Below, piece after piece: positions 27,401-36,145 of a stretch of 64,000 nucleotides of DNA. This DNA is from WHTX01 sp038255145 (GTDB lineage Bacteria > Actinomycetota > Acidimicrobiia > Acidimicrobiales > CAIXPF01), in assembly GCA_038255145.1 (NCBI GenBank), contig JBBSLP010000002.1, forward strand, positions 103,953 to 167,952. Direction: 5' to 3'. Positions within the stretch are counted from its first letter, which is position 1. Each line of letters starts with the position of its first letter. A program made the translations under genes and the position numbers. Below the pieces are notes generated by a model. That model did not search any database, was not told the DNA's origin, and saw only the letters and a program-made list of their open reading frames with translations.

Positions 27401-28008
27401 GCGATGAGCAGGTTGCGGTCGAGGAAGGGGTTGCCCCGGTAGGAGGCCTCGACGGCGTCCCTGGTGACCACGTCGAAGTGCAGGTCGAACTTGTCCTCCA
27501 ACTCCTCCTGCCACTGGGTGACGAGGCCGCCGGGGGCGATGACCAGGCAGCGTTGCAGCTCCCCCCGCAGCATCAGCTCGCGGATGTACAGCCCCGCCAT
27601 GATCGTCTTGCCGGCCCCGGGGTCGTCGCACAGGGCGAAGCGCAGGCCCTGGCGGGGGAGCATGCGCCCGTACACGGCATCGATCTGGTGGGGGAGGGGC
27701 TCCACCTTGGACAGGTGCACGGCCAGCATCGGGTCGAACAGGTGAGCCAGCCGGATGCGGTGGGCCTCGACCGCCAGGCGGAACCGATCGCCGTCCCCGT
27801 CGAAGGCCCAGCCCCTGCCGCCCCTGGCCAGGTGGTGCTGGTGCTCGTCGGAGCGATGGACCGTCTCGGCCTCGATGTGGCCGTCCGCTTCTCGGTAGAT
27901 CACCTCCACGGCGTTGGCACCCCGCCACGTCACCGTCTGGATGACCACGGGCTCGCCGGGGACGAAGCCCTCGACGCTGGCCCCGGGCGTGAGGTCCTCG
28001 AGCTGCAT
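24493..28008 (-). CDS. SNF2/RapA-type helicase with C-terminal DUF3883-like domain (DISARM DrmD-like)
   Basis: An 1171-residue superfamily 2 ATPase. A beta-rich N terminus is followed by Walker A DDPGAGKTIMAG (128-139), the DEAH box VVVDEAHRMSAHQM (about 226-239), LLLMTATPHAGKEED (motif III), and the helicase-C motifs KLIVFSEHRDT, VLVATDAAGEGLNLQ and RLEQRFGRIHRIGQ. A long helical region follows; the last 110 or so residues (GFTLTSRQPDGHLRFLTVKA, then LNFSRSEMLTGLNLGDRAVL) resemble DUF3883, a domain common in phage-defence helicases. The same layout occurs in DrmD of DISARM and in stand-alone defence helicases. ATG 28008 is preceded by ggagggg. It diverges from the Hhe-like gene across about 100 bases. 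No drmA, drmB or drmC neighbour is present. Confidence 0.88.
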   Translation of the reverse strand: MQLEDLTPGASVEGFVPGEPVVIQTVTWRGANAVEVIYREADGHIEAETVHRSDEHQHHLARGGRGWAFDGDGDRFRLAVEAHRIRLAHLFDPMLAVHLSKVEPLPHQIDAVYGRMLPRQGLRFALCDDPGAGKTIMAGLYIRELMLRGELQRCLVIAPGGLVTQWQEELEDKFDLHFDVVTRDAVEASYRGNPFLDRNLLIARLDHLARNEVLVERACAEPWDLVVVDEAHRMSAHQMGLEVRKTKRYRVGEAVGAATRNLLLMTATPHAGKEEDFQLWLALLDSDRFFGRHRDGVHTVDTGEFMRRMVKEKLFRFDGTRLFPERRASTLRFELSAPERGLYEAVTEYVREEMNRADRLSREGDRRGNVVGFALTVLQRRLASSPQAIWRSLDRRRTKLEMKLADARAAGDSGMGASAAMDRVERLLADPDDPSAVPDVDELGTELEEVEDEVVVNASTARTIAELQTELLSLGRLTELARRVRDSGEDCKWNQLAALFDGTALRRPEGGHRKLIVFSEHRDTLTYLVERISTLLGSPAAVVAIHGGHSREERRRTQERFTNDEDCSVLVATDAAGEGLNLQQAHLMVNYDLPWNPNRLEQRFGRIHRIGQEEVCHLWNLVAEDTREGHVYLRLLDKLEEQRRALDDQVFDVLGEAFRGRPLRELLMEAVRYGDRPGKQAELDRVIDERVGEGLAELIEEHALDAVVIGTNELQQLRHVMDEAAAQRLQPHHVRSFFLTAFEGLGGRAVEREPGRFQVQRVPSQLRADDRRSGQAAPLLGSYERVCFAREQRGERGQALAALVCPGHPLLDTVVAATIERNAGVLKQGTVLVADDDPATQEATLVAYEHSIVSAVKDGRGERTTVSRRFEFVAVAADGSTEPAGPAPYLDLRPATAAELDLLADVIARQGDRDLVEERALEAVMDTSIPAHLAQVRGQVLPRLAKTSDEVDRRLSHERDWWDGQAVDLQRQADAGRQPRVNAEMARRRAEEMETRRKRRLAELEREARLSSQPPVFVAAALVVPAGLLALLGSVDLDAAPGPSRATHERAVSAVLDVERSLGRTAERATGTHRGFTLTSRQPDGHLRFLTVKAAGAGQTELNFSRSEMLTGLNLGDRAVLALVEMSPHSSASDTVRYLPDPFRGAVAPAFEAAGMTVPWAEHWSRAGTPS

Positions 28009-28107
28009 GGCGTCCCCTCCCGGCTCATCGCGCCTGCCGCCACGGTGGCCTGTCGACCACGGTCGGTACGCTATCGGTGACCTCGGTAGGTGTTGCCCGG
28101 AGGCTCC

Positions 28108-31100
28108 ATGAACCCGGATCAGGTGGATCGTGAGCTGAGGCGACGAGTCGCCGAGTGGCGCGACGAGCTCATCAACCTCACTCGCCAGAACCGGTTGCTG
28201 TTTTTCCGCCACACCCGCTCGGCGTCCCTCGAGATCACCGCGCCGGCCAGCTCGACCATCCTCACCACCCTCGAGCAGGGCCGGCACTGGGAGGTCTTCC
28301 TCCCCGACGCCGATGAGGGTGGCGGTGGTGGCGAGCAGCTCTTCCGCCCCGGTCGCCGACCCGGCGCGCGGGAGCTGGTCACCGACAAGCTCGTGGCCAA
28401 GGACGTCCTCGCCAGCCTCCGGGCCCTCGAGCGCAAGGCAACGGAGGCCTACAACGAGCGCGGCGTGTGGACGCTGTACGCCGGGCTGGGCTTCCTCGAG
28501 TGGATCGACCCTGCGGATGGCCGCGCCGCGACGACACCGCTGCTGCTCGTCCCCGTCGAGTTCCGCCGCCAGTCGACGCGCGACGAGTTCCGCGTCTGGC
28601 GTCGCGAAGGCGACCCTGCCGTCAACCCCGCCCTGGCCGTCAAGCTGGCCAACGACCTGGGCGTGATCATGCCCACCGTCGACGACCTCGACCCGCTCTC
28701 GGTCACCACCCTGATGGACCAGGTGCGCGACGCGGTGGGTGATCGGCCCGGTTGGTCGGTGCGCGACGGGGCGGTGCTCCACCCCTTCTCGTTCCAGAAG
28801 GAGTCGATGTACCGGGACCTGCTCGACAACGAGGCTGTCGTGCTGGCCAGCCCGTTGGTACGGGCCCTGGCCCCCGGTGCCGAACCCGCTGACCCCTCCA
28901 CGGCGCCGCCCGACGTGGCCGAGCTCGATGCCGCCTTCCCACCCGAAGACCTCTCCCACGTGCTCGACGCCGACGCCAGCCAACGTCGGTGCGTGCTCGC
29001 GGCGAAGGCGGGCACGAGCTTCGTGATGGACGGCCCGCCGGGGACGGGCAAGAGCCAGACCATCACCAACGTGATCTCCGAGCTGCTCGCTGACGGCCGC
29101 ACCGTGTTGTTCGTCAGCGAGAAGGCGGCTGCGCTCGAGGTGGTCAAACGTCGCCTGGACCAGTGCGGCCTGGGGGAGTTCGTGCTCGAGCTGCACTCCC
29201 ACAATGCCAGCCGGCGCGAGGTGGCCAAGCAGCTGGGCGACTCCCTGCGGCGCCGACCGGCCGTGCGTGCCCCCGCCGTCGACGTGGCCGCCATCCGGCG
29301 GGCCCGCGACGTGCTCACGGCCTACACGACGGCCATGAACGAGGTGCGGCCCGCCCTGGGCCAGACGTTGCACGACGTGATCGGCCAGGCCAGCGCCCTG
29401 TCTGGGTCGCCGCTCGCGTCCTGCCGGGCCGAAGCCGTGGCCGGGCTGACCGACGCCGAGCGCTCGGAGGTCCTCGAGCACGCCGGATCGCTGTCGCGGG
29501 CCTGGGGGCCGATCGTGGCCGGTGAAAGCTTCCTGTGGCGGGACCTGACCGTGCGCCCCACCACCACCAGCGAGCTCGCCGCCCTCGAACGGTCGGCATA
29601 CGGCGCCGAGGAGATCCTGGGCCGTCTCGCTGCCCGGGTGGCTCCCGTGTGCTCCGAGCTGGGTGTGAGCTACGACCGGACCCCGGCCCAGGCCGCCGTC
29701 CTCGTCGAGCTGTTGGCCGCCGTCGAGGCGCGCCCGCCCGTCCCCGCGGCCTGGTTGTCGGTGGCGGCGCTGGACGACGTGGCCGAAGCGATCGCCGACG
29801 GTGACGCCCGCACCGAGGCGCTGGCCACGTCGGGGGCCGAGGTGGTAGCCGTCCTGGGCCCGGGTTGGACGTCGCTGGCCGACGACCTCGGCCGCCGTGT
29901 GGACGAGGCCCTCGGCGCGGTGGACGAACTGGTGCCCGAGCCGGGGTGGCCCCGGGGCACCGGTCTGGCCGGTACCCGCAACGTGGCCCAGGCCCTGGAC
30001 GCCACCGGAGCGGCGTTCGCCGAGCTCGCTCGGCTCGAAGCCCAGTTGCTGGCGGCCTTCGGCACCGGCGGGGCGGGCAGCCGGTCGCCGGGGCGCATCG
30101 TCGAGCTGGCCCGGCTGGCTTCCCACGCCGGCTCGCCGACCCGTCCCGAGGCGGCCTGGCTCGACCCCCTGCAGGTGAGCTCGGTCCACGAGGCCCACCA
30201 CGTCCTCACCGCCCTGGCCGCCGATGCCCGTCGACGTATCGACGACCTGATGCGCACGTTCAAGCCCGAGGTGTTCCAGCTGCCGCTCCGGGAGCTGAAG
30301 GCCAGCGTCACCGACGGCAGCCTCCTCGGACGGTTCAGCTCGGGGCGTCGGGCTGATCGCAAGCGGCTGGCTGCGGCGGTGCTGGCCGGCAGCGTGACCG
30401 ACGAGGCGTCGGCCCGCCTGGATGACGCCATCGCCGTGCAGGACCTGCTGGCCGAGCTGGCCCGCAAGGAGGCCGTGCACGCCGGTGTGCTGGGCACGCA
30501 CTACTACCAGGGCGTCGACACCGACTTCGCCCGGTTGCAGGCGGCCATCGGCCAGGCGGAGACCGCCCTGTCCCTGGCCCGTGACGAGCTGGCCGCCTCC
30601 CAGCTGGCGCAGGTGTTGAGCCGCACGGGCACCCCGGATGCCGCCATCCTCCGGGTGGCCCACGACGTCGATGGCCTGGTCGAGCGCTGGCAGCGCGAGA
30701 TCGCCCCCGGGCTGGGCCCGTTGGCGTCGGCCGTGCTCGCAGCCCCGTTGGCCGCGAGCCTGCCCCGGATCGTGGAGCTGCGTCGCCGGTTGGCCGTCCT
30801 CGCTGACCTGCTGGAGGGGATCGACGCTGCTACCGGCCGGCCGCTCAGCGTGGACGAGGCCCGCGCCGGCCTGGCTGCGGCGGACCGGTTCCGGCAGCAG
30901 GCGGCGGCGTTCGAGTCGACGGGTGCGGATCGGGCCCGACTGCTCGGCGCCCTCGATGCCGGGGTGCGGACCGACTGGTCGACAGCCAGGGCCGCGCTGG
31001 CCACCGCCGAGCAGGTCCGGACCGTCACCGGTGGTCCGCTGGCGGCGCCGACGGCCGAGGCGTTGCTGGCCACCACGGTCGGCGCTGCCGACGTGCGCAC

Positions 31101-33588
31101 ACCGCTCGACGCGTGGACCACGGCCCGTGACCAGCTGCTGGGGATCTTCGACGGTGCCCAACGGGCGGCGCTGACCTCCGAGCTGGGCCCGGGGGCGTAC
31201 GACGATTCGCGGCGCCTGCTCGTCGAGCTCGGAGGCACGACGGGCCAGGCCGAGGAGTGGGTGCGCTTCGACGACGAGCGGCGGTGGTTCGGCTCGGCTG
31301 GATTGGCCGAGCTGGTCGACTTCGCCATCGAGAAGCGCCTGCCGGCCGACCAGGTCGTCCCTTGCGTCACCCGTTCGGTGCTCGAGGCGTGGGCCGACAC
31401 GGTGCTGCAGAGCGACGGGGCGCGTCTGGCTCCCATCCGATCGGCTGACCGCGACGCCCTGGTGCGGCGGTTCCGCGAGCTCGATGCCACCCTGGCCTCC
31501 CGGGCTGCGGCCATCGTCATCGGGCGGTGCGCCGACAAGCGGCCCAAGCTCATCGCCGGCGAGGCCAGCACGATCGCCCGTGAGGCGGAGAAGCAACGCC
31601 GCCACCTGCCCATCCGCACCTTGTTGGACCGGACCCGCTCGGTGGCCCTCAACGTCAAGCCGTGCTTCATGATGAGCCCGCTGGCCGTGTCCCAGTACCT
31701 GCCGGCCGATCTCCGCTTCGACGTCGTCATCTTCGACGAGGCGTCGCAGGTTCGGCCGTGCGACGCCATCAACTGCCTGTACCGGGGCGACCAGCTGGTG
31801 GTGGCCGGAGATCAGAAGCAGCTGCCGCCGACCAGCTTCTTCGACCGGGCCAACGAGGACCTCGACGACACCTGGGACGAGGAGGACCCCGAGCAGTTCG
31901 AGTCGCTACTCGACATCGCCAAGGCCTCGGGCGGGTTCCTGTCCCTCCCGTTGACCTGGCACTACCGCAGCATGCACGAGTCGCTGATCACCTTCTCCAA
32001 CCACGAATTCTACGACGGCTCGCTGAACACGTTCCCCAGCGCCCGCATCGAGGGGCCCGACGTCGGCGTCGAGCTGTTCCACGTCCCGGGGGTGTACGAC
32101 CGCGGCCACACCCGGGCCAACCTGGTCGAGGCCGCCAACGTCGTGGAGCGGGTGCTGCACCACCAGGCCGAGCACCCGCACCTGACCATCGGCGTGGTGA
32201 CCATGTCGGTGGCCCAGCAGGAGGCCGTCAACGCGGCGCTGGAGGCGGCGGCGCCCGACAATGCTGAGCTGGCCGGCATGGTGAACGCCGACCGGTTGGG
32301 CGGGTTGTTCGTCAAGAACCTGGAGAACGTGCAGGGGGACGAGCGCGACATCATCATCCTGTCGGTGGGCTACGGCCCCGACGCGTCGGGTCGGCTCACG
32401 TCGACCTTCGGCCCCATCAACCGGGCCGGGGGCTGGAGGCGGTTGAACGTCGCCGTCACCCGGGCCCGCTACCGGATCGAAGTGGTGGCCTCGTTCCTTC
32501 CCGGCCAGATGCCGGTCTCGACCAACGAGAGCGTCAACCACCTGCGGTCCTACCTCGACTACGCCATCCGCGGCGTCACCGCGTTGCGGGGCCCGACCGA
32601 CGCCCGGGCCGACCTGCTCGGGCCCTTCGAGCTCGATGTCGCCGCCGTGGTGCGCTCGTGGGGCCACGACGTCGAGCTCGGGGTGGGCGACGCCGAATAC
32701 CGGGTGGACGTGGCCGTGCGCCACCCGGTGGAGCCGGGCCGGTACGCCCTGGGCATCGAGTGCGACGGCCGCAGCTACCTGAACCCACCGGTCACCAGGG
32801 ACCGCGACCGGTTGCGGCCCGAGGTGCTGGCCGGGCTGGGTTGGCGCCAGCACCACGTGTGGGGTGCGGCGTGGCTGCACGACCGCTCGGGGGAGGAACG
32901 GAGGCTGCGCGAGGCCATCAACGCCGCCATCACCTCGGGCCCGGCCCCGGCAGTGGGCCGGACGAGCCGCCCGGTTCGGCCGGTGCCGGTGGATGAGCCC
33001 GTGGTCGAGGACTACGTGCGTGACTGGGCCGTGCCCTACCGGCTGGCGCAGGTGTCCGCCGTGCACTCCGGCTATGACCTCGACGACCCCGGTGCCCGCC
33101 CCGAGCTGTTGCGGGTGATCGAGGAGGTGGTGCGCCAGGAGGGTCCGGTGGAGATCGACCGGGTGCTGGCCGCGGTGAAGCTCGCGTGGGGGGTCAAGCG
33201 GGCGGGCAGCCGCATCCAGGGCGCGTTCGGCGCTGCGGTGACGACCCTGTCCCGAACCCGCCTCGAGGTGCGCTTCGAGCGCTTCCTGGCCGTGCGGGAC
33301 ACGGAGGTGTCGCCGGCGGTGGTGCGCGTGCCCGTCCCCGGCGTGCCCAGCACGGTGCGTTCGGTTGCCGACGTGCCCCCCAGCGAGCTCGACGTGGCCG
33401 TGGCCAACGTGGTCGAGGAGGCCGTGACCGTCAGCCCTGACGAGCTCGCGGTCATCGTGTCCCGACTGTTCGGCTGGCAGCGGACGACCAGAGAGATCGA
33501 CAGCGCGGTGGACCGCTCGATCCAGCGCCTCGTGGCCTTGGGCCACCTCACCCACCACGGCGACCTCCTGACCCCCGCCGACCGCTGA
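28108..33588 (+). CDS. DUF4011-helicase-nuclease protein (Hhe-like antiphage protein)
   Basis: An 1826-residue protein. The N-terminal domain LINLTRQNRLLFFRHTRS is characteristic of DUF4011. A superfamily 1 (UPF1/COG1112-like) helicase follows: Walker A GPPGTGKSQT near 309-318, then after a long insertion VIFDEASQVRPCDAI near 1207, AGDQKQLPPTSFF, LPLTWHYRSMHESLI, NVQGDERDIIILSVG and RRLNVAVTRAR. Residues about 1507-1590 form a Vsr/REase_MTES_1575-like nuclease (AEYRVDVAV, then ALGIECDGRSY), and a DUF3320-like segment follows near 1640-1690. DUF4011-helicase-Vsr proteins were reported as the single-gene defence system Hhe. GGAGG lies four bases before ATG 28108. All catalytic motifs look intact. 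Confidence 0.9.
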   Translation: MNPDQVDRELRRRVAEWRDELINLTRQNRLLFFRHTRSASLEITAPASSTILTTLEQGRHWEVFLPDADEGGGGGEQLFRPGRRPGARELVTDKLVAKDVLASLRALERKATEAYNERGVWTLYAGLGFLEWIDPADGRAATTPLLLVPVEFRRQSTRDEFRVWRREGDPAVNPALAVKLANDLGVIMPTVDDLDPLSVTTLMDQVRDAVGDRPGWSVRDGAVLHPFSFQKESMYRDLLDNEAVVLASPLVRALAPGAEPADPSTAPPDVAELDAAFPPEDLSHVLDADASQRRCVLAAKAGTSFVMDGPPGTGKSQTITNVISELLADGRTVLFVSEKAAALEVVKRRLDQCGLGEFVLELHSHNASRREVAKQLGDSLRRRPAVRAPAVDVAAIRRARDVLTAYTTAMNEVRPALGQTLHDVIGQASALSGSPLASCRAEAVAGLTDAERSEVLEHAGSLSRAWGPIVAGESFLWRDLTVRPTTTSELAALERSAYGAEEILGRLAARVAPVCSELGVSYDRTPAQAAVLVELLAAVEARPPVPAAWLSVAALDDVAEAIADGDARTEALATSGAEVVAVLGPGWTSLADDLGRRVDEALGAVDELVPEPGWPRGTGLAGTRNVAQALDATGAAFAELARLEAQLLAAFGTGGAGSRSPGRIVELARLASHAGSPTRPEAAWLDPLQVSSVHEAHHVLTALAADARRRIDDLMRTFKPEVFQLPLRELKASVTDGSLLGRFSSGRRADRKRLAAAVLAGSVTDEASARLDDAIAVQDLLAELARKEAVHAGVLGTHYYQGVDTDFARLQAAIGQAETALSLARDELAASQLAQVLSRTGTPDAAILRVAHDVDGLVERWQREIAPGLGPLASAVLAAPLAASLPRIVELRRRLAVLADLLEGIDAATGRPLSVDEARAGLAAADRFRQQAAAFESTGADRARLLGALDAGVRTDWSTARAALATAEQVRTVTGGPLAAPTAEALLATTVGAADVRTPLDAWTTARDQLLGIFDGAQRAALTSELGPGAYDDSRRLLVELGGTTGQAEEWVRFDDERRWFGSAGLAELVDFAIEKRLPADQVVPCVTRSVLEAWADTVLQSDGARLAPIRSADRDALVRRFRELDATLASRAAAIVIGRCADKRPKLIAGEASTIAREAEKQRRHLPIRTLLDRTRSVALNVKPCFMMSPLAVSQYLPADLRFDVVIFDEASQVRPCDAINCLYRGDQLVVAGDQKQLPPTSFFDRANEDLDDTWDEEDPEQFESLLDIAKASGGFLSLPLTWHYRSMHESLITFSNHEFYDGSLNTFPSARIEGPDVGVELFHVPGVYDRGHTRANLVEAANVVERVLHHQAEHPHLTIGVVTMSVAQQEAVNAALEAAAPDNAELAGMVNADRLGGLFVKNLENVQGDERDIIILSVGYGPDASGRLTSTFGPINRAGGWRRLNVAVTRARYRIEVVASFLPGQMPVSTNESVNHLRSYLDYAIRGVTALRGPTDARADLLGPFELDVAAVVRSWGHDVELGVGDAEYRVDVAVRHPVEPGRYALGIECDGRSYLNPPVTRDRDRLRPEVLAGLGWRQHHVWGAAWLHDRSGEERRLREAINAAITSGPAPAVGRTSRPVRPVPVDEPVVEDYVRDWAVPYRLAQVSAVHSGYDLDDPGARPELLRVIEEVVRQEGPVEIDRVLAAVKLAWGVKRAGSRIQGAFGAAVTTLSRTRLEVRFERFLAVRDTEVSPAVVRVPVPGVPSTVRSVADVPPSELDVAVANVVEEAVTVSPDELAVIVSRLFGWQRTTREIDSAVDRSIQRLVALGHLTHHGDLLTPADR

Positions 33589-33607
33589 AGGCTTTGTGCG
33601 AGTGCCG

Positions 33608-33979
33608 TCAGGCAGCTCGCTCGTAGATGAGTCGGCCCTCTCGCAACGGGTGGTAGTGCATCGAGCCGATGACGTTCCGTCGGCGTCGGCACTCCCGTTC
33701 GTCGGTGATCAGCAGCTGCACCGGGGCCGAGGTGCGGAGCAGACTGCGGAGGCGACTGGCGACCTCGCGCCGACGGTCGTAGTCGAGCGAGGGGAGCACG
33801 ACCATGAGGTCGATGTCGCTGTCGGGCCCGTCATCACCCCGGGCGACCGACCCGAAGAGGATGATGCGTTGAGGCTGCGCCGATTCCACCAGTTCCTCGA
33901 CGATGGTGGGCACCCACTCGGCCAACGTCAGACCCTCGTAGGTGGCCTTGCCGTCGCTGAGGCCGTACACGGCGGTCAT
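33608..33979 (-). CDS. MNT-type nucleotidyltransferase domain protein
   Basis: A 123-residue minimal nucleotidyltransferase: ILFGSVARGDDGPDSDIDLM gives the GSxARG and DxD metal-binding signature. MNT proteins usually pair with HEPN toxins, which they AMPylate, but no HEPN gene lies on either side. It converges with the Hhe-like gene, leaving 19 bases between stops, and could belong to that defence locus or be an orphan. Start ATG 33979. Confidence 0.85.
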   Translation of the reverse strand: MTAVYGLSDGKATYEGLTLAEWVPTIVEELVESAQPQRIILFGSVARGDDGPDSDIDLMVVLPSLDYDRRREVASRLRSLLRTSAPVQLLITDERECRRRRNVIGSMHYHPLREGRLIYERAA

Positions 33980-34031
33980 GCGACCATCATGCCCTGATCG
34001 TGGGACACAAGGCGCCCACGGCGGCGACCCG

Positions 34032-34949
34032 TCAAGGGCCGGGCCAGGTGAGCTCGAAGGCGGGGTAGGAGCGGGCGGCGCCGGGCTTCTCGACGGTGCG
34101 TGACGCGGCTGCCACGGCGTCGCCGACGGCGCTGAGCAGGGGGGCACCGCAGGCGAGGGCGGCGGCGAGCACACCGACCACCGCGTCGCCGGCGCCGGTG
34201 GTGTCCACGACCCGGGCTGGTCGGGGCGCGGCGATGTGGTGGGCGGCGGCGTCGACGACCACGGCACCGTCGGCGCCGATGGTGAGGACGACGGCGCCGA
34301 CCCGGCCGACCAGGGCCCGGGCGGCGTCGATGGCCCCGGCAACCGTGGTCGCCGCCGGTTCACCCAGCAGCTGGGCGGCTTCACCCTCGTTGACGACGAG
34401 GACGTCGACCAGGGCCAGGGCGGCGTCGGGCAGGGTCACGACCGGGGCCAGGTTCAGGATCGACCGCACGCCGAGCGCGGCGGCCAGCTCCAGGCCGGCG
34501 ATCGCCGCGCTGGCGGGGATCTCGGTCTGCACGACGACCACGGCGGCGGCGCCGATGATGTCGCTGGCGGCCTGGACCCGTGATGCCGCGGTGGCGGTGT
34601 TGGCGCCGGAGACGACGACGATGTGGTTCTGGCCGCTGGCGTCGACGGTGATGTGGGCGGTGCCGCTGGCCTGGCCGGGGGCGACGGCGACCAGGGCCGT
34701 GTCCACGCCGAGCTCGTCCAGGGCAGCGCTCAGCGTGGGCCCGGCGAGGTCATCACCCACCGTCGCCAACAACGTTGTCGGGGCCCCGGCCCGGGCCGCG
34801 GCCACGGCCTGGTTGGCCCCCTTGCCCCCGAGCCCGTAGCTGACCGATGTGCCCAGCACGGTCTCGCCGGGCACGGGGAACCGGTCCGTGACCACGGTGA
34901 TGTCCCAGTTCACCGAGCCGATGACGACGACGGTGCCCTTGCTCGTCAT
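34032..34949 (-). CDS. rbsK: Ribokinase (PfkB family)
   Basis: A 305-residue PfkB-family sugar kinase. GSVNWDITVVTDRFPVPGET and GGKGANQAVAAARAG form the substrate-binding N terminus typical of ribokinase, VLVVNEGEAAQLLGE marks the mid region, and DTTGAGDAVVG holds the catalytic Asp and anion hole. It would phosphorylate ribose or a related sugar. Its ATG overlaps the stop of the LuxR-type gene upstream (ATGA), so both are in one operon. No ribose transporter is nearby. Confidence 0.9.
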   Translation of the reverse strand: MTSKGTVVVIGSVNWDITVVTDRFPVPGETVLGTSVSYGLGGKGANQAVAAARAGAPTTLLATVGDDLAGPTLSAALDELGVDTALVAVAPGQASGTAHITVDASGQNHIVVVSGANTATAASRVQAASDIIGAAAVVVVQTEIPASAAIAGLELAAALGVRSILNLAPVVTLPDAALALVDVLVVNEGEAAQLLGEPAATTVAGAIDAARALVGRVGAVVLTIGADGAVVVDAAAHHIAAPRPARVVDTTGAGDAVVGVLAAALACGAPLLSAVGDAVAAASRTVEKPGAARSYPAFELTWPGP

Positions 34950-36010
34950 CGGCCCACCGCCCGGGACAGCAGGGTGCGGCGGGTACGCACCCCGGTCTTG
35001 GCGAAGATGGACTTGAGGTGGTCCTGCACGGTGTGCTCGGACACGAACATCCGTCGGGCGACGGTGGCCGTGTCCGCGCCCTCGGCCAGGTGCTCCACCA
35101 GCTCGGACTCCCGGGCGCTGAGCCCGTGCGCCCGGCTGAACAGGTCCCGGCGCTCGCCGGGCGAGCTCAGCTCGATGGTCACGGCGATGTCGCCCTCGGC
35201 CGACGGCTCGGCGGTCTCGACCCGGGCGGCCCCCATGGTCAGCCAGGTGCCGGCGCCCAGGTGCACCCTTGCCGACGCCGGGTGGTGGTCGACCCCGGCT
35301 TCGACGGCCAGCAGCTGAGCGGCGACGTTGTAGGCGCCGGCGGGGATGGGACGGCGGTCGGCGTCGGTGGGCACGAGGGCCCGCAGGTAGGCATCGGTCT
35401 CGGCCGTCTGTGCCCGCACCTCGAGCTGAGGGGACAGCACGAGCACGGCGGGGCCGGTCCGGGTCGGGGCGGGTGCGGCCGCCGCGAACGTCCTCGCCTG
35501 GGCCCGCCGCAGCGCGTCGGTGGCCGGTCGGACGACCGAGGCCAGGTAGGCCACCTCACTGGGGGTGAAGGGAGCCGCCGCACCGGTTCGCCACAGGTCG
35601 AGGAACCCCCAGCAGCCGAAGGCGTCGCGGAAGACGAGCGAGGCCACATCGGCCACGTCGTAGGCCGAGAGCAGCTCGGCCCACAGCTGGCTGCCCTCGT
35701 GCTGGCCACCGGTCGACTCGACCAGGGTGGCGACAGGGGCGGCCATCCCCGTCCACCGGTTGCACGTGGTCAGGTACTTGAGTCGGATCAGGCGGGGCAG
35801 CTCGGGAAGGCAGGGCACGTCGGCCAGCGGAGCGCAGCCCACCTCGGTGTCGGGGTCGGTCAACAACCAGGCGTAGGCGTCGAACCCGACCGCGTGCCGG
35901 AGTTCGGCCAGCACCGCCTCCCGCACCGACCGCTCGTGGTCGTCGTGCTCGCACAGCGCGACGATCCGGTCCAGGGAGCGAGCACGTGCGACACCGATGC
36001 CCTCCACCAC
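34946..36010 (-). CDS. LuxR-family transcriptional regulator
   Basis: About 354 residues with a GAF-like N-terminal sensor region (RSVREAVLAELRHAVGFDAY ... LIRLKYLT) and a C-terminal LuxR helix-turn-helix: LSARESELVEHLAEGADTAT, VARRMFVSEHTVQDHLKSIF. The GTG at 36010 is chosen because further upstream the frame runs antisense to the divergent small gene and loses coding character. It is translationally coupled to ribokinase, which suggests but does not prove that it controls sugar use. A ligand cannot be assigned. Confidence 0.85.
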   Translation of the reverse strand: MVEGIGVARARSLDRIVALCEHDDHERSVREAVLAELRHAVGFDAYAWLLTDPDTEVGCAPLADVPCLPELPRLIRLKYLTTCNRWTGMAAPVATLVESTGGQHEGSQLWAELLSAYDVADVASLVFRDAFGCWGFLDLWRTGAAAPFTPSEVAYLASVVRPATDALRRAQARTFAAAAPAPTRTGPAVLVLSPQLEVRAQTAETDAYLRALVPTDADRRPIPAGAYNVAAQLLAVEAGVDHHPASARVHLGAGTWLTMGAARVETAEPSAEGDIAVTIELSSPGERRDLFSRAHGLSARESELVEHLAEGADTATVARRMFVSEHTVQDHLKSIFAKTGVRTRRTLLSRAVGR

Positions 36011-36145
36011 CCGGACCTTACGTAGGCAGCCACCGGCGCGCCGCCGCCCCAGGGCGGCGGCGGCGAAACCCAGGAACCTGGGATGGGCATCGGCCCAGGC
36101 CAGCCGTACCGTCCCAAGCCCAGGACAAACGACCGGGAGACACCC

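Noticed and set aside
28009..31605. Very long minus-strand reading frame extending the SNF2 helicase to 2370 residues
   Set aside because: Everything beyond 28008 is antisense to the DUF4011-helicase gene and is low-complexity Gln/Gly/Arg-rich sequence without domains; ATG 28008 has a good ribosome-binding site.
24493..33588. A complete DISARM system
   Set aside because: Only the DrmD-like helicase is present; no drmA, drmB, drmC or methyltransferase gene.
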